From the NCBI RefSeq assembly GCF_018618475.1, contig NZ_JACSMD010000001.1, forward strand, positions 682,001 through 746,000: DNA of 64,000 nucleotides. The letters are read 5' to 3'. The notes beneath the pieces are model-generated. The model did not search any database, was not told where the DNA came from, and saw only the letters and a program-made list of their open reading frames with translations. The position numbers were made by a program, and so were the translations under genes. This DNA comes from Exiguobacterium sp. s122. GTDB taxonomy: Bacteria; Bacillota; Bacilli; Exiguobacteriales; Exiguobacteriaceae. Positions 1 to 10,739 of the stretch are shown one piece after another (the first letter of the stretch is position 1; the number at the start of each line of letters is the position of its first letter).

Positions 1-2
1 CG

Positions 3-1061
3 GACCGGGCTGCTGTCGTGTTCCAGCTCGGCCGACTCGCACGGCGGACCGGCCATGCGGCCAGTGGGAACGGCATGGTCGAGTGGATCGCCGACGCGGG
101 GGCCGGCTTTGAGGCGCGCTTGTTCGAGCAAATCGAGGAAGGGAGCGGGACTGAAGCGGAGAAAGCACTGCAACGTCAGCTCGTCATCGCGCTCGACCAT
201 CGCGGCTTATTGCCTGAGAGGGATGCGTTGCTTTCCGAGCGGTTCGGCGTGGAAGTTGAGGCGATTGAAGGGGCGCGCCGGGCGCTGTTATTTTTAGAAC
301 CGACGGGTGTCGGAGCGAAGAATGAACGCGAATGCCAATACCGTCACGCCATCGAGCACGACGACCCGCTCGTCTTGGACGTGTTCGAGGCGCTCGAGGC
401 GGGAGTGGAGGACGTTCCAAGCTTCCTCGAGATCAGTGCGTCTGAGTTCGACCGAATCACGCGCTTAATCGCGACTTTGCCAAAAGTACCGCTATTATAT
501 GAAGAAACTGAACAAGTCTTTCCCGAGCTCGAGGTAAGGCGGGAAGACGGACAACTCGTCACGACGTGGTTGACGCCGACGCTCGATGTTGAAGCGACTG
601 ACCCAGAAGTGAAATGGTGGCATGACACGCTCGCGATGCGGACGAAGACGTTGCAGGCGATTTGGGACGTCATCGCCGAATGGCAGGCCGATTGGTTGAA
701 CGGCGAACTCGTGTTGCATCCGTTGACTCGAAAAGAAGTTGCCGCGCAAATCAATAAACACGAGTCGACAGTTGGCCGAGCGATTCAACAGAAGTTTGTT
801 CGGACGGAGAATGGCATGATGGCGTGGCGTGATTTTTTCGTCCGCGGGACAGAACGGGGGCAGTCTCCGTTCATGATTAAACGGGCGATCGCCGAGTTGA
901 TCCGTTCCGAGACGGCGCCGCTGAGCGATCAAGCGTTATGCGAGGCGCTTTCGAATAAAGGGTATCATGTGACGAGACGGACGGTCGCCAACTATCGGGA
1001 AGCGCTCGGCTTCGGCAACTCGCGTGAACGGGAACGACAACTATGGAAAGGGGAGAGATGA
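3..1061 (+). CDS. rpoN: RNA polymerase sigma-54 factor, 5'-truncated by window edge
   Basis: Sigma-54 directs RNA polymerase to -24/-12 promoters that need an AAA+ activator. The reading frame is open from the first bases of the window, so the N-terminal activator-interaction region lies outside. What is visible is the core-binding region followed by the C-terminal DNA-binding part. The diagnostic RpoN box near the C-terminus reads RRTVANYREALG (consensus ARRTVAKYRE), and an HTH-like segment (ESTVGRAIQ) lies about 90 residues before it. About 350 residues are present, compared with roughly 430-480 for full-length proteins. The stop codon directly abuts the next gene. rpoN ahead of cggR/gap is a gene order known in Bacilli. 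Confidence 0.93.
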   Translation, partial: DRAAVVFQLGRLARRTGHAASGNGMVEWIADAGAGFEARLFEQIEEGSGTEAEKALQRQLVIALDHRGLLPERDALLSERFGVEVEAIEGARRALLFLEPTGVGAKNERECQYRHAIEHDDPLVLDVFEALEAGVEDVPSFLEISASEFDRITRLIATLPKVPLLYEETEQVFPELEVRREDGQLVTTWLTPTLDVEATDPEVKWWHDTLAMRTKTLQAIWDVIAEWQADWLNGELVLHPLTRKEVAAQINKHESTVGRAIQQKFVRTENGMMAWRDFFVRGTERGQSPFMIKRAIAELIRSETAPLSDQALCEALSNKGYHVTRRTVANYREALGFGNSRERERQLWKGER

Positions 1062-1319
1062 ATGAAGCTGACACTTTACCGACGTGACAATTGTTCGCTC
1101 TGTGAGGAGGCGCTCATCATGCTCGAATGGTTACGGGAAGACTATCCGTTCGAGCTCGAGCAAATCGACATCACGACGGATGAGACGCTCGAGGCCAAAT
1201 ACTTGTATGAGATTCCGGTCGTGGTACACGAAGGGCATGTCATAAGTCAAGGACGATACGATGACAGCAAAGTTGAAGATTTTGTTAAGTATACGCTTAC
1301 ATCGAAAAAAAACGTTTAG
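1062..1319 (+). CDS. Glutaredoxin-like (thioredoxin-fold) small protein
   Basis: An 85-residue thioredoxin-fold protein. It starts LTLYRRDNCSLCEEA, giving a CxxC redox motif (C-S-L-C) after the first beta strand, followed by a cis-proline-type IPVV segment and a C-terminal helix. This matches the glutaredoxin-like DUF836 family of cytosolic proteins; its physiological substrate is not known. The ATG follows the rpoN stop without a gap, so the two genes are probably co-translated. The next promoter (cggR) begins just after its stop. Confidence 0.8.
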   Translation: MKLTLYRRDNCSLCEEALIMLEWLREDYPFELEQIDITTDETLEAKYLYEIPVVVHEGHVISQGRYDDSKVEDFVKYTLTSKKNV

Positions 1320-1324
1320 AGGGG

Positions 1325-1401
1325 TTGCAAGACGGAAAAGTGATTGATAAGATGAACTCGTAGCGGTGGGACGTAAAAATGAAAGTGGGACAAAAAATGT
1401 C
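1325..1401 (+). promoter_or_regulatory. cggR-gap promoter with CggR operator direct repeats
   Basis: A sigma-A promoter is visible: TTGCAA (1325-1330), 17-nt spacer, TAAGAT (1348-1353). Just downstream are two direct repeats, TGGGAC at 1367-1372 and at 1386-1391. The second is followed by six A and TGTC (1398-1401), which fits the known CggR half-site GGGAC-N6-TGTC. The first repeat has only a weak TGTC partner (ATGA). Position between promoter and cggR matches B. subtilis, where CggR represses until fructose-1,6-bisphosphate binds. Confidence 0.8.
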
Positions 1402-1429
1402 CATACTAATGTCGAGGGGGAATTGAGGT

Positions 1430-2458
1430 ATGATCCAGCAACTGATTCATGTTCAGAAGCAAATCGTCCCAGACCTGCTCGACACGCTCCGACATCGTTA
1501 CGACATCTTACATTATGTCCGGTTAATGCAGCCAATCGGCCGCAGGACATTAGCCACGAGCCTCGGGCTGACAGAACGCATCTTAAGGCGAGAAGTCGAC
1601 TTCTTGAAAGACCAAGGTCTGCTCGCAGTCGCTACTCAAGGGATTTCCCTTACGGAATCGGGCCGAAACGTTCTCCGGGACTTGCACGAAGTCATGGGCG
1701 AGATTCTCGGAATCTCCGAAGTCGCACGAGAACTCGAACAAAAATTGGGCGTTCGCCAAGTCGTTATCGTTCCGGGAGATTCGGACGAGACGTTCTGGGT
1801 CCAGCGAGATATCGGTCGGGCCGCCGTCACGCAGTTAAAAGCGCGACTGGCACCGGATGATAATATCATCGCGGTCACAGGCGGGACGACGATGGCATCT
1901 GTCGCGGCGATGATGTCGCCCGATAAGAAAGAACGGCCGATGCATTTCGTGCCGGCGCGCGGCGGGCTCGGTGAGACGCTTGAACTGCAAGCGAACACCG
2001 TCTGTTCAAGGATGGCGGACCGGGCCCACGCAGACTATCATTTGCTCCATATTCCGGACGAAGTGTCGCAGGAGACGTTCGAACGAATGGTGGAGGAACC
2101 TAGCATAAAAAATGTGCTGGAAATGATTAGAGCGGCGCGAATCGTGGTACATGGAATTGGTGAGGCTGAAACGATGGCAAAACGCCGTCGCGCCACACCG
2201 GAGCATTTGCAGATGATCGAACGGCATGAAGCCGTCGCCGAAGCGTTTGGCTATTATTTCAACGCGGAAGGTGAAATCGTGCATCGGGTCAAGACCGTCG
2301 GCATTCAATTAGAAGAGCTCGACAACATGGACACCGTCATCGCGGTCGCTGGAGGGAAATCGAAAGCGCAGGCGATCGCTGCATATGCGAAACATACGCC
2401 GAACATCATCCTCGTCACGGACGAAGGTGCGGCAACAGAATTATTAACGTGTTATTAA
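1430..2458 (+). CDS. cggR: Central glycolytic genes regulator CggR
   Basis: A 342-residue SorC/DeoR-type repressor. An N-terminal winged-helix segment (about residues 30-80) is followed by a SorC-type phosphosugar-binding domain with the glycine-rich run [14 protein letters not shown] and a second one near [16 protein letters not shown]. CggR of B. subtilis represses the gap operon and is released by fructose-1,6-bisphosphate; the family role and the adjacent operator support the same job here. The start is ATG at 1430 behind GAGGGGG/TTGAGG. It is first in the transcript with gapA, pgk, tpiA, gpmI and eno. Confidence 0.95.
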   Translation: MIQQLIHVQKQIVPDLLDTLRHRYDILHYVRLMQPIGRRTLATSLGLTERILRREVDFLKDQGLLAVATQGISLTESGRNVLRDLHEVMGEILGISEVARELEQKLGVRQVVIVPGDSDETFWVQRDIGRAAVTQLKARLAPDDNIIAVTGGTTMASVAAMMSPDKKERPMHFVPARGGLGETLELQANTVCSRMADRAHADYHLLHIPDEVSQETFERMVEEPSIKNVLEMIRAARIVVHGIGEAETMAKRRRATPEHLQMIERHEAVAEAFGYYFNAEGEIVHRVKTVGIQLEELDNMDTVIAVAGGKSKAQAIAAYAKHTPNIILVTDEGAATELLTCY

Positions 2459-2516
2459 AGAGTTGACCCCCGTTGGCTCTTCAATAAATAGCTTCTACCC
2501 TAAGGAGGAAATTAAC

Positions 2517-3524
2517 ATGGCAGTAAAAGTTGGTATTAACGGATTTGGACGTATCGGTCGTTTAGCATTCCGCGAGATCATCAAAAACGAAGGAATCGAA
2601 GTTGTTGCAATCAACGACTTGACTGACACGAAGATGCTTGCTCACCTTCTCAAGTACGACACGACGCAAGGTCGTTTCGACGGAGACGTTGAAGTACATG
2701 ACGATCACTTCCTCGTAAACGGCGAGAAAGTTCTTACACTTGCAAACCGCAACCCAGAAGAACTCCCATGGGGCGAGCTCGGTGTTGACATCGTTCTCGA
2801 ATGTACTGGATTCTTCACAGACAAAGAGAAAGCGGAGCTTCACTTGAAAGCTGGCGCGAAAAAAGTTGTCATCTCGGCACCAGCTACAGGTGACATGAAG
2901 ACTGTTGTTTACAACACGAACCACGAAATCCTCGATGGTACAGAGACAGTGATCTCTGGTGCTTCATGTACGACAAACTGCTTGGCGCCAATGGCGAAAG
3001 TTCTCCAAGACCAGTTCGGAATCGTTGAAGGTCTCATGACGACGATCCACGCTTACACAGGCGACCAAAACACGCTTGACGCGCCACACCCGAAAGGTGA
3101 CTTCCGTCGTGCGCGTGCGGCAGCAGCAAACATCGTACCGAACACGACTGGTGCAGCGAAAGCGATCGGCCTCGTTATCCCAGAACTTCAAGGTAAACTT
3201 GACGGTGCGGCACAACGTGTACCAGTTGCAACAGGATCACTCACAGAACTCGTAACAGTTCTTGAGAAGACTGTATCAGTTGACGAAATCAACGCAGCAA
3301 TGAAAGCAGCAGCGAACGAGTCTTACGGTTACACGGAAGACGAAATCGTTTCTTCTGACATCGTCGGCATCACGTACGGTTCACTCTTCGACGCGACGCA
3401 AACGAAAGTCATGACAGTTGGCGACAAGCAACTCGTTAAGACAGTTGCATGGTACGACAACGAAATGTCTTACACTGCACAATTGGTTCGCACACTCAAG
3501 CACTTCGCTGAAATCGCGAAGTAA
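2517..3524 (+). CDS. gapA: Glyceraldehyde-3-phosphate dehydrogenase (glycolytic)
   Basis: NAD-dependent oxidation and phosphorylation of glyceraldehyde-3-phosphate in glycolysis. The 335-residue protein has the Rossmann start [13 protein letters not shown] and the active-site motif [12 protein letters not shown] with catalytic Cys at about residue 151. The ATG at 2517 is chosen because AAGGAGGA sits 8 nt upstream and the protein then starts MAVKVGING as expected; an upstream in-frame ATG at 2463 would add an unlikely tail. Codon use is strongly biased, as usual for a highly expressed gene. It follows cggR by 58 nt and precedes a hairpin before pgk. Confidence 0.98.
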   Translation: MAVKVGINGFGRIGRLAFREIIKNEGIEVVAINDLTDTKMLAHLLKYDTTQGRFDGDVEVHDDHFLVNGEKVLTLANRNPEELPWGELGVDIVLECTGFFTDKEKAELHLKAGAKKVVISAPATGDMKTVVYNTNHEILDGTETVISGASCTTNCLAPMAKVLQDQFGIVEGLMTTIHAYTGDQNTLDAPHPKGDFRRARAAAANIVPNTTGAAKAIGLVIPELQGKLDGAAQRVPVATGSLTELVTVLEKTVSVDEINAAMKAAANESYGYTEDEIVSSDIVGITYGSLFDATQTKVMTVGDKQLVKTVAWYDNEMSYTAQLVRTLKHFAEIAK

Positions 3525-3551
3525 GTTCGTGAACTAAATAGAATCAAATAG

Positions 3552-3585
3552 GAGCGGAAACAAGAGATTGTTCTCCGCTCTATTT
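3552..3585 (+). terminator. Hairpin between gapA and pgk (partial terminator or processing site)
   Basis: GAGCGGA (3552-3558) pairs with TCCGCTC (3574-3580); an inner AACAA/TTGTT extends the stem. Only a weak T tract (TATTT) follows. Inside an operon this may stabilise the gapA message or reduce read-through; this is an inference. Confidence 0.65.
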
Positions 3586-3622
3586 ATGAAATTGAAATGC
3601 ACGACACATGGAGGCGAAGGTT

Positions 3623-4807
3623 ATGAACAAAAAGTCTATTCGTGACATCGATGTAAAAGGGAAACGCGTCTTCTGCCGCGTTGACTTCAACGTTCCACTC
3701 AAAGATGGCGTCATCCAAGACGAGACGCGCATCCAAGCAGCGCTTCCGACGATCAAGCACTTGATCGACGGCGGTGCGAAAGTCATCTTGGCGAGCCACC
3801 TCGGCCGTCCGAAAGGTGAGAAGAATGCTGAGTTCTCACTCGCTCCGGTCGCGAAGCGTCTCGCTGAACTTCTCGGCAAAGACGTACCGCTCGTTGAAGA
3901 AGCGTACGGTCCGGTCGCGGAAGAAGCAGTCGCAAAACTCTCTGAAGGCGACGTCGTCGTCCTCGAGAACGTTCGTTTCTACCCAGGTGAAACGAAGAAC
4001 GACCCGGAACTCGCAAAAGGATTCGCGGCGCTTGCTGACGTCTTCGTCAACGACGCGTTCGGTGCGGCACACCGTGCCCACGCTTCGACGGAAGGCATCG
4101 CGCAAAACGTCGACACGGCAGTTGCCGGTCTTTTGATGGAAAAAGAACTTGAAGTGCTCGGCAAGGCGCTCTCGAACCCAGATCGCCCGTTCACGGCCAT
4201 CATCGGTGGTTCGAAAGTTGCTGACAAGATTGGGGTCATCGACCACCTTCTTGACATCGTTGACACACTCATCATCGGTGGCGGTCTCTCGTACACGTTC
4301 GCGAAAGCAAACGGACACGAAGTCGGGACGTCACTCCTTGAAGAAGACAAGCTCGACCTCGCACGTCAATTTATGAAAAAAGCAGAAGACAAAGGCGTGA
4401 AGTTCTTGATGCCAGTCGACTGCATCATCACGAAAGAATTCGGCGAAGAGACTTACGTCGGACCAGTCGATATCGACTCAATCCCTGCGGATCATATGAG
4501 CCTTGATATCGGACCGAAGACAGTCGAACTTTACGCGGAAGCGATTCGCGAATCGAAACTTGTCGTTTGGAACGGACCGATGGGCGTATTCGAACTCGAT
4601 AAATACGCAAACGGGACGAAAGGTGTCGCCCAAGCACTCGCAGACAGCGACGCATATTCAATCATCGGTGGTGGGGACTCAGCTGCTGCAGCTGCCAAGT
4701 TTGGCCTTGCAGATCAAATGAGCCACATTTCAACTGGTGGTGGCGCTTCACTCGAATTCATGGAAGGCAAGAAACTTCCAGGCGTCGAGGCGCTTAACGA
4801 CAAGTAA
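3623..4807 (+). CDS. pgk: Phosphoglycerate kinase
   Basis: Transfers phosphate from 1,3-bisphosphoglycerate to ADP in glycolysis. The 394-residue protein has the N-terminal motif [11 protein letters not shown], the substrate-binding AHRAHAST segment, and the C-terminal nucleotide loop [15 protein letters not shown] with [14 protein letters not shown]. The ATG at 3623 ([10 protein letters not shown]) is preferred over an in-frame ATG at 3608, because GGAGG lies at 3610-3614, too late for the first ATG and well spaced for the second. It lies between gapA and tpiA in the glycolytic operon. Confidence 0.97.
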   Translation: MNKKSIRDIDVKGKRVFCRVDFNVPLKDGVIQDETRIQAALPTIKHLIDGGAKVILASHLGRPKGEKNAEFSLAPVAKRLAELLGKDVPLVEEAYGPVAEEAVAKLSEGDVVVLENVRFYPGETKNDPELAKGFAALADVFVNDAFGAAHRAHASTEGIAQNVDTAVAGLLMEKELEVLGKALSNPDRPFTAIIGGSKVADKIGVIDHLLDIVDTLIIGGGLSYTFAKANGHEVGTSLLEEDKLDLARQFMKKAEDKGVKFLMPVDCIITKEFGEETYVGPVDIDSIPADHMSLDIGPKTVELYAEAIRESKLVVWNGPMGVFELDKYANGTKGVAQALADSDAYSIIGGGDSAAAAAKFGLADQMSHISTGGGASLEFMEGKKLPGVEALNDK

Positions 4808-4825
4808 AACAGAGGAGGGTTATCG

Positions 4826-5578
4826 ATGCGTAAACCGATTATTGCAGGTAACTGGAAAATGAACAAAACACTCTCGGAAGCTGTCGCTTTCGTGGAGGAA
4901 GTCAAAAACAACGTCCCGTCAACGGATAAAGTGGACGCGGCAATCGGCGCACCAGCTGTCTTCCTAGCTCCAATGGTAGAAGCAGCAAAAGGATCAGACT
5001 TGAAGCTTGGTGCTCAAAACATGTACGACAAAGACAGCGGGGCGTACACAGGTGAGACGAGCCCAGCGATGATCGCAGACCTCGGTGTGACGTACGTCAT
5101 CCTTGGCCATTCAGAGCGTCGCGAGTACTTCGGTGAGTCGGATGCATTCATCAACAGCAAAACGAAAAAAGCGTTTGAACACGGTCTTACGCCAATCGTT
5201 TGTGTCGGTGAAACACTCGACGAGCGCGAAGGCGGCAAGTTCGAAGACGTGATCAAGACACAAGTCGAAGGTAGCCTCGCGGACCTCTCAGCTGACCAAG
5301 TGAAACAACTCGTCATCGCCTATGAGCCAGTTTGGGCGATCGGCACAGGGAAATCAGCGGACGAAGCAGACGCGCAAAGCTCATGTAAATATGTTCGTGA
5401 CGTGGTAAAAGGTCTTTACGGCGAAGACGTAGCGGCTGCAGTACGCATCCAATACGGTGGTTCTGTAAAACCCGAGAACATCAAGGAGTATATGGCGCAA
5501 GAAGACATCGACGGCGCGCTCGTCGGCGGTGCTTCACTTGAAGCTGCTTCGTTCCTCAAGTTGTTGGAGGCGATTTAA
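4826..5578 (+). CDS. tpiA: Triosephosphate isomerase
   Basis: Interconverts dihydroxyacetone phosphate and glyceraldehyde-3-phosphate. The 250-residue TIM barrel starts [14 protein letters not shown] (catalytic Lys in NWKM), has the His region VILGHSERR and the catalytic Glu loop [12 protein letters not shown] with the mobile lid, and ends with the phosphate-binding GGS and GGASL segments. GAGGAGGG precedes the ATG. The stop codon TAA ends at 5578 and the gpmI ATG begins at 5579, so translation is probably coupled. Confidence 0.98.
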   Translation: MRKPIIAGNWKMNKTLSEAVAFVEEVKNNVPSTDKVDAAIGAPAVFLAPMVEAAKGSDLKLGAQNMYDKDSGAYTGETSPAMIADLGVTYVILGHSERREYFGESDAFINSKTKKAFEHGLTPIVCVGETLDEREGGKFEDVIKTQVEGSLADLSADQVKQLVIAYEPVWAIGTGKSADEADAQSSCKYVRDVVKGLYGEDVAAAVRIQYGGSVKPENIKEYMAQEDIDGALVGGASLEAASFLKLLEAI

Positions 5579-7117
5579 ATGGCAAGACCAGTCGCCCTCA
5601 TCATCTTAGATGGCTTTGGTATGCGAGACGAGACGTTCGGTAACGCGGTCGCTGCGGCGAACAAACCGAACTTCGACCGCTACTGGGAGCAGTATCCACA
5701 TACGCTCCTAAACGCGAAAGGCGAGTACGTCGGCCTTCCGGAAGGGCAGATGGGGAACTCAGAAGTCGGTCACTTGAATATCGGTGCCGGCCGAGTCGTC
5801 TATCAGTCACTTTCACGCGTCAACAACGCCATCAAAGACCGTTCACTCTTTGACCGCCAAGCAATGAACCATTTGGCCGGACATGTGAAGAAGTATGATT
5901 CGAATCTCCACATCATGGGCCTCGTCTCGGACGGTGGAATTCACTCACACATCAACCACATGTACGCCATCGTCGAGTTCGCGAAACTTCATGGCATTGA
6001 AAAAGTATTCATTCACGCTTTCACGGACGGCCGTGACTGTGATCCGAAATCAGGAGCCCGTTTCCTCGAAGAGACGGAAGCGAAGCTCGCTGAACTCGGT
6101 GTCGGTCAAGTCGCTAGCGTGTCTGGTCGCTACTATGCCATGGATCGCGATAACCGCTGGGAGCGCGTCGAGAAAGTATACGACGTCCTCGTCAACGGGA
6201 AAGGCGAAGTGGGCACGAGTGCGGTTGATGTCTTGAACAAGTCATATGCAGACGGCTTGACGGATGAATTCGTTCTTCCGACGGTCATCGAGAAAGACGG
6301 TCACCCGATTGCGACGATTCAAGACAACGACGCGATCATGTTCTTCAACTTCCGTCCGGACCGGGCGATTGAACTTGCGAAAGTGTTCAAAGAGAAGACC
6401 GGCTTCAAAGGCTTCGAACTTTCGAGCACACATCCACAGAACATCTTGCTCGTCTCGATGACGAAGTTCTCGGATGAAATCGATACGGACATCGTCTTTC
6501 CGCCAGAAGATTTGAAGAACACGCTCGGGGAAACACTCGCCGCGCAAGGGTACAAACAGCTCCGCGCCGCGGAAACTGAGAAATACCCACACGTCACGTT
6601 CTTCTTGAACGGACAACAAGAAACACCGTTTGAAGGCGAAGATCGTTTCCTCGTGCCGTCGCCGAAAGTCGCGACGTACGACTTGAAACCGGAAATGAGC
6701 GCATACGAGCTCACAGAAGGTCTCTTGGAGCGTATCGAGTCGGATACGTATGACGCATATATCATCAACTATGCGAACCCGGACATGGTCGGTCACTCGG
6801 GCATGCTCGAACCGACGAAGAAAGCAGTCGAAGTCGTCGACGAATGCCTCGGTAAAGTAGTGGACGCACTCATTGCCAAAGGCGGCGCGGCGATCATTAC
6901 GGCGGACCACGGGAACGCTGACCTCGTCACGAACCCGGACGGCTCGCCAATGACGGCGCACACGACAGAACCTGTCCCATGTATCGTCACACAACATGGA
7001 GTAGAGCTGAAGCCAGCGCTCGAAGGCGCATTGGCTGACCTTGCCCCAACCCTTCTTCACCTTCTTGGTGGTGAACAACCGGCAGAAATGACCGGCACGT
7101 CAATCGTTAAGAAGTAA
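5579..7117 (+). CDS. gpmI: 2,3-bisphosphoglycerate-independent phosphoglycerate mutase
   Basis: Interconverts 3- and 2-phosphoglycerate using two Mn ions. The 512-residue protein has the alkaline-phosphatase-superfamily start LIILDGFGMRD, the phosphoserine segment MGNSEVGHLNIGAGR, the metal site TADHGNAD and a C-terminal THLLG-type end. Length fits the family (about 510). The start directly abuts the tpiA stop; GTTGGAGG within the tpiA end serves as ribosome site. It is the fifth gene of the cggR operon. Confidence 0.97.
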   Translation: MARPVALIILDGFGMRDETFGNAVAAANKPNFDRYWEQYPHTLLNAKGEYVGLPEGQMGNSEVGHLNIGAGRVVYQSLSRVNNAIKDRSLFDRQAMNHLAGHVKKYDSNLHIMGLVSDGGIHSHINHMYAIVEFAKLHGIEKVFIHAFTDGRDCDPKSGARFLEETEAKLAELGVGQVASVSGRYYAMDRDNRWERVEKVYDVLVNGKGEVGTSAVDVLNKSYADGLTDEFVLPTVIEKDGHPIATIQDNDAIMFFNFRPDRAIELAKVFKEKTGFKGFELSSTHPQNILLVSMTKFSDEIDTDIVFPPEDLKNTLGETLAAQGYKQLRAAETEKYPHVTFFLNGQQETPFEGEDRFLVPSPKVATYDLKPEMSAYELTEGLLERIESDTYDAYIINYANPDMVGHSGMLEPTKKAVEVVDECLGKVVDALIAKGGAAIITADHGNADLVTNPDGSPMTAHTTEPVPCIVTQHGVELKPALEGALADLAPTLLHLLGGEQPAEMTGTSIVKK

Positions 7118-8443
<1,326 letters not shown>

Positions 8444-8454
8444 TTGATTATTTT

Positions 8455-8483
8455 CAGGTCCGCCTCGTGCGGGCCTGTTTTTT
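8455..8483 (+). terminator. Terminator of the glycolytic operon
   Basis: CAGGTCCGC (8455-8463) pairs with GCGGGCCTG (8469-8477), with a five-base loop and a following T run. Confidence 0.93.
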
Positions 8484-8514
8484 GGTTTCAACCCGTTTTA
8501 CAGCACTGAACTTC

Positions 8515-8624
8515 ATCAGACGGCGGGACGCTTTCTTGGGTGATGCGAATGCCTCCGCAGCGCATGCGCGCTTTACGGGGTCATCCTTGCATCACTTTCC
8601 CCAAGGAGTCGCCCACCGTCTGAT
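8515..8624. repeat. Dispersed palindromic repeat, copy 1
   Basis: A long imperfect inverted repeat: ATCAGACGG (8515-8523) pairs with CCGTCTGAT (8616-8624), and inside it CTTGGG...GATGC faces GCATC...CCAAGG. The internal order (GACGCTTTC, GCCTCCGCAGCG, ACGGGGTC, CCCAAGGAGTCGCCC) resembles a dispersed repeat I remember from Bacillaceae genomes (GACGCTTTCC..., GCGGGGTCTTC..., GGAGTCGCC). No open reading frame is plausible. Together with the next repeat it fills most of the gap between eno and the kinase gene. Confidence 0.65.
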
Positions 8625-8653
8625 TCAGTCGCGTTTTACTCAATCATCTTTTC

Positions 8654-8700
8654 GAGGAGGCTCCATAGATTGCCAGCAGAAAGCATCGAGGCCGCTTGGA
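8654..8700. repeat. Partial palindromic repeat, opposite orientation
   Basis: Contains GAGGAGGCTCC, a TTGCCAGCAG segment and GAAAGCATCGAGGCC. The same order, GAGGAGGCTTC...TTGCCTGCTGAAAGCATGG, occurs at 41668-41701 in the other repeat copy. It appears to be the 3' half of the same repeat family in the opposite orientation to copy 1. Confidence 0.5.
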
Positions 8701-8770
8701 CGGGTGTGGACGCTCTGTATTGATTTCATCTCAAAGCTTTAGAATCCGTCATCGGCACTTCACCATGCTG

Positions 8771-8776
8771 TATAAT
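8771..8776 (+). promoter_or_regulatory. -10 element of the APH-like gene
   Basis: A perfect TATAAT lies at 8771-8776; no good -35 is seen. It overlaps the most upstream in-frame ATG (8775), which therefore cannot be the translation start. Confidence 0.6.
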
Positions 8777-8807
8777 GAACGTGACCGATGAAGAATGGGG
8801 GGATTGG

Positions 8808-9605
8808 ATGGACCAATCAAATGAGCAAGAGGAGAGGTTGAGCGGGGGGAACGTGTCGACCGTCTACAAAAAAGGCAAACACGTCTATCGGACGCAGAAA
8901 GACGGTAGTGCACATGTACATTGGCTCTTAGCACATTTAGAGGCGAATGGAGTATCGGGTGCTCCACGATTCATAGGAATCGATGAACAAGGCCGAGAGA
9001 TTCTAACGTATCTCGAAGGCGAGACGGCTGATTATCCGTTGAAAGCGTACATGTGGTCGGATGAAGCGATTCAAGCCGCCGCTCGGCTGATGCGCCGGTT
9101 GCATGACGCGACAGCGGATGTCGAGTGGCCATCTGACTGGCACTCGCTCGATAATACGCCAGAACCGTGTGAAGTCATTTGCCATAACGACTTTGCCGTC
9201 TACAATACGATTTTTGATGACGGGAAAGTGGCAGGGGTCATCGACTTTGATTTGGCGGCGCCCGGTCCACGAGCGTGGGATATCGTCTATGCGCTTTATA
9301 CGTTCGTCCCACTCAGCCGGCGTCATCAAGCCGAATCGGGTGAAGTCGTTCACTATGAGGCGGACCGCGATGACGTGACATACAGACGTCGCGTGTCTCT
9401 CTTCTTAGAAGCGTACGGGTGGGGAAAATCATCAGCAGAGTTACTGGACATGTTGCTGTTACGAATCGATGCGCTCTGTCGATTGATGCAACGAAAAGCG
9501 GCAGAAGGGGATGCTGCTTTCCAACGCATGATTGATGAAGGGCATTACGATCATTATCAAGCCGAGTATCGTTTCATCCAAATGAACGGACATAAATGGT
9601 TTTAA
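8808..9605 (+). CDS. Aminoglycoside phosphotransferase (APH)-family kinase
   Basis: A 265-residue protein of the APH/choline-kinase fold. The catalytic loop is VICHNDFAVYNTIF (HNDxxxxN) and the metal motif is VIDFDLAAPG followed by AWD, as in APH enzymes; an N-terminal lobe with GGNVSTVY resembles the phosphate-binding loop. Substrate is unknown; many such genes act on small metabolites rather than drugs, so no resistance is inferred. ATG 8808 is chosen because six G lie five bases upstream and the earlier ATG is inside the -10 box. The gene stands alone after the repeat region. Confidence 0.85.
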   Translation: MDQSNEQEERLSGGNVSTVYKKGKHVYRTQKDGSAHVHWLLAHLEANGVSGAPRFIGIDEQGREILTYLEGETADYPLKAYMWSDEAIQAAARLMRRLHDATADVEWPSDWHSLDNTPEPCEVICHNDFAVYNTIFDDGKVAGVIDFDLAAPGPRAWDIVYALYTFVPLSRRHQAESGEVVHYEADRDDVTYRRRVSLFLEAYGWGKSSAELLDMLLLRIDALCRLMQRKAAEGDAAFQRMIDEGHYDHYQAEYRFIQMNGHKWF

Positions 9606-9638
9606 GAGGTCGCTCAGACGGAGCGTAGTTGTCTCTGA

Positions 9639-9761
9639 TTCCGGGAATCGAAAAGTGTAGGTGAAAGGGCGGCGTTCAGCGGGCTGTTCCTTCTTCTCAT
9701 TGTCCTCGGGATCAGTGGCTACTTCCTGTATAAAGCCATGGAAGACCGGAAATGGTCGTGA
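9639..9761 (+). other. Possible small membrane peptide without a normal start
   Basis: The frame opened by a stop at 9636 encodes a hydrophobic stretch (about AAFSGLFLLLIVLGISGYFL) followed by YKAMEDRKWS and a TGA inside the stem of a terminator. This looks like a single-pass membrane peptide, but the frame holds no ATG, GTG or TTG. It may be a decayed gene or use a rare start codon. The stretch between the kinase and galU holds nothing else. Confidence 0.3.
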
Positions 9762-9783
9762 CGCATGTCACGGCCATTTTTTA
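9751..9783 (+). terminator. Terminator upstream of galU
   Basis: AATGG-CGTGAC pairs with GTCACG-CCATT around a GCAT loop, with six or more T following. Confidence 0.85.
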
Positions 9784-9845
9784 TGTGCGTGAATTCAGGC
9801 AAATTGGGTATAATCAGATACAGTACAGAAAAAGGAGAGACGTCC

Positions 9846-10727
9846 ATGACACGTGTACGAAAAGCCATCATCCCGGCGGCTGGGCTCGGCACCCGCTTCT
9901 TGCCGGCAACGAAGGCGATGCCAAAAGAGATGCTCCCGATCGTCAATAAACCGACGATTCAGTTCATCGTGGAAGAAGCCGTCGCTTCTGGCATCGAGGA
10001 CATCATCATCGTGACCGGGAAGAACAAGCGTGCCATCGAGGACCATTTCGACCGGGCCATCGAGCTTGAACAAAACCTTGAAGCAAAAGGAAAGACCGAA
10101 CTCCTTGAATCGGTGCGCCGTTCGTCGAATCTCGCGAACATCCACTACATACGCCAGCAAGAACCAAAGGGACTCGGCCATGCGATTTGGTGTGCCCGGA
10201 AGTTCATCGGCGACGAACCGTTCGCCGTCCTCCTCGGGGACGACATCATCGAGTCGGACGTACCGGCGACGCAGCAGTTGATCGAGCAGTACGAACGCCA
10301 CGAACGTGCCATCATCGGGGTACAGCGCGTCCCGTATGAAATGACGAAACGATATGGTATAATTGACCCGCTTGCCGTCGAAGGGAAGCTCATCCCGGTC
10401 CGGACGTTCGTTGAGAAACCGCCGGTCGAGGAGGCCCCTTCGAACCTTGCCATCCTTGGCCGCTACATTTTGACGCCGGACGTCTTCGAGACGCTCGCGG
10501 CCCAAGAAGTCGGCGCCGGGGGCGAGATTCAGCTGACGGACGCCATCGCTCGATTGAACGAGGCGAAGACGGTGTACGCCTATGAATTTGAGGGCCGTCG
10601 TTATGACGTCGGGGAACCGATCGGCTTCATCGAGGCGACGATCGCCCACGCCTTGTGCGACCCGGAATTAAAACCTAACGTCCTTACGCTCTTGAAGCGT
10701 TTTGTGGACGAACTCGAACAACAGTAA
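9846..10727 (+). CDS. galU: UTP--glucose-1-phosphate uridylyltransferase
   Basis: Makes UDP-glucose from UTP and glucose-1-phosphate, the precursor for cell-wall polymer glucosylation, glycolipids and exopolysaccharide. The 293-residue protein has the nucleotide-binding motif [20 protein letters not shown] and downstream motifs EQPKGLGHA-like ([11 protein letters not shown]), VLLGDD and the VEKP segment. ATG 9846 follows AAAGGAGAGA; a TATAAT box lies at 9809-9814. The next two genes are glycosyltransferases 12 nt downstream and then overlapping, so the three likely form a surface-glycan operon. B. subtilis calls this gene gtaB. Confidence 0.95.
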   Translation: MTRVRKAIIPAAGLGTRFLPATKAMPKEMLPIVNKPTIQFIVEEAVASGIEDIIIVTGKNKRAIEDHFDRAIELEQNLEAKGKTELLESVRRSSNLANIHYIRQQEPKGLGHAIWCARKFIGDEPFAVLLGDDIIESDVPATQQLIEQYERHERAIIGVQRVPYEMTKRYGIIDPLAVEGKLIPVRTFVEKPPVEEAPSNLAILGRYILTPDVFETLAAQEVGAGGEIQLTDAIARLNEAKTVYAYEFEGRRYDVGEPIGFIEATIAHALCDPELKPNVLTLLKRFVDELEQQ

Positions 10728-10739
10728 GGTGTGTTACTT

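Noticed and set aside
1366-1860. Plus-strand 164-codon frame
   Set aside because: It overlaps the CggR operator and cggR in another frame; arginine-rich shadow of the real gene.
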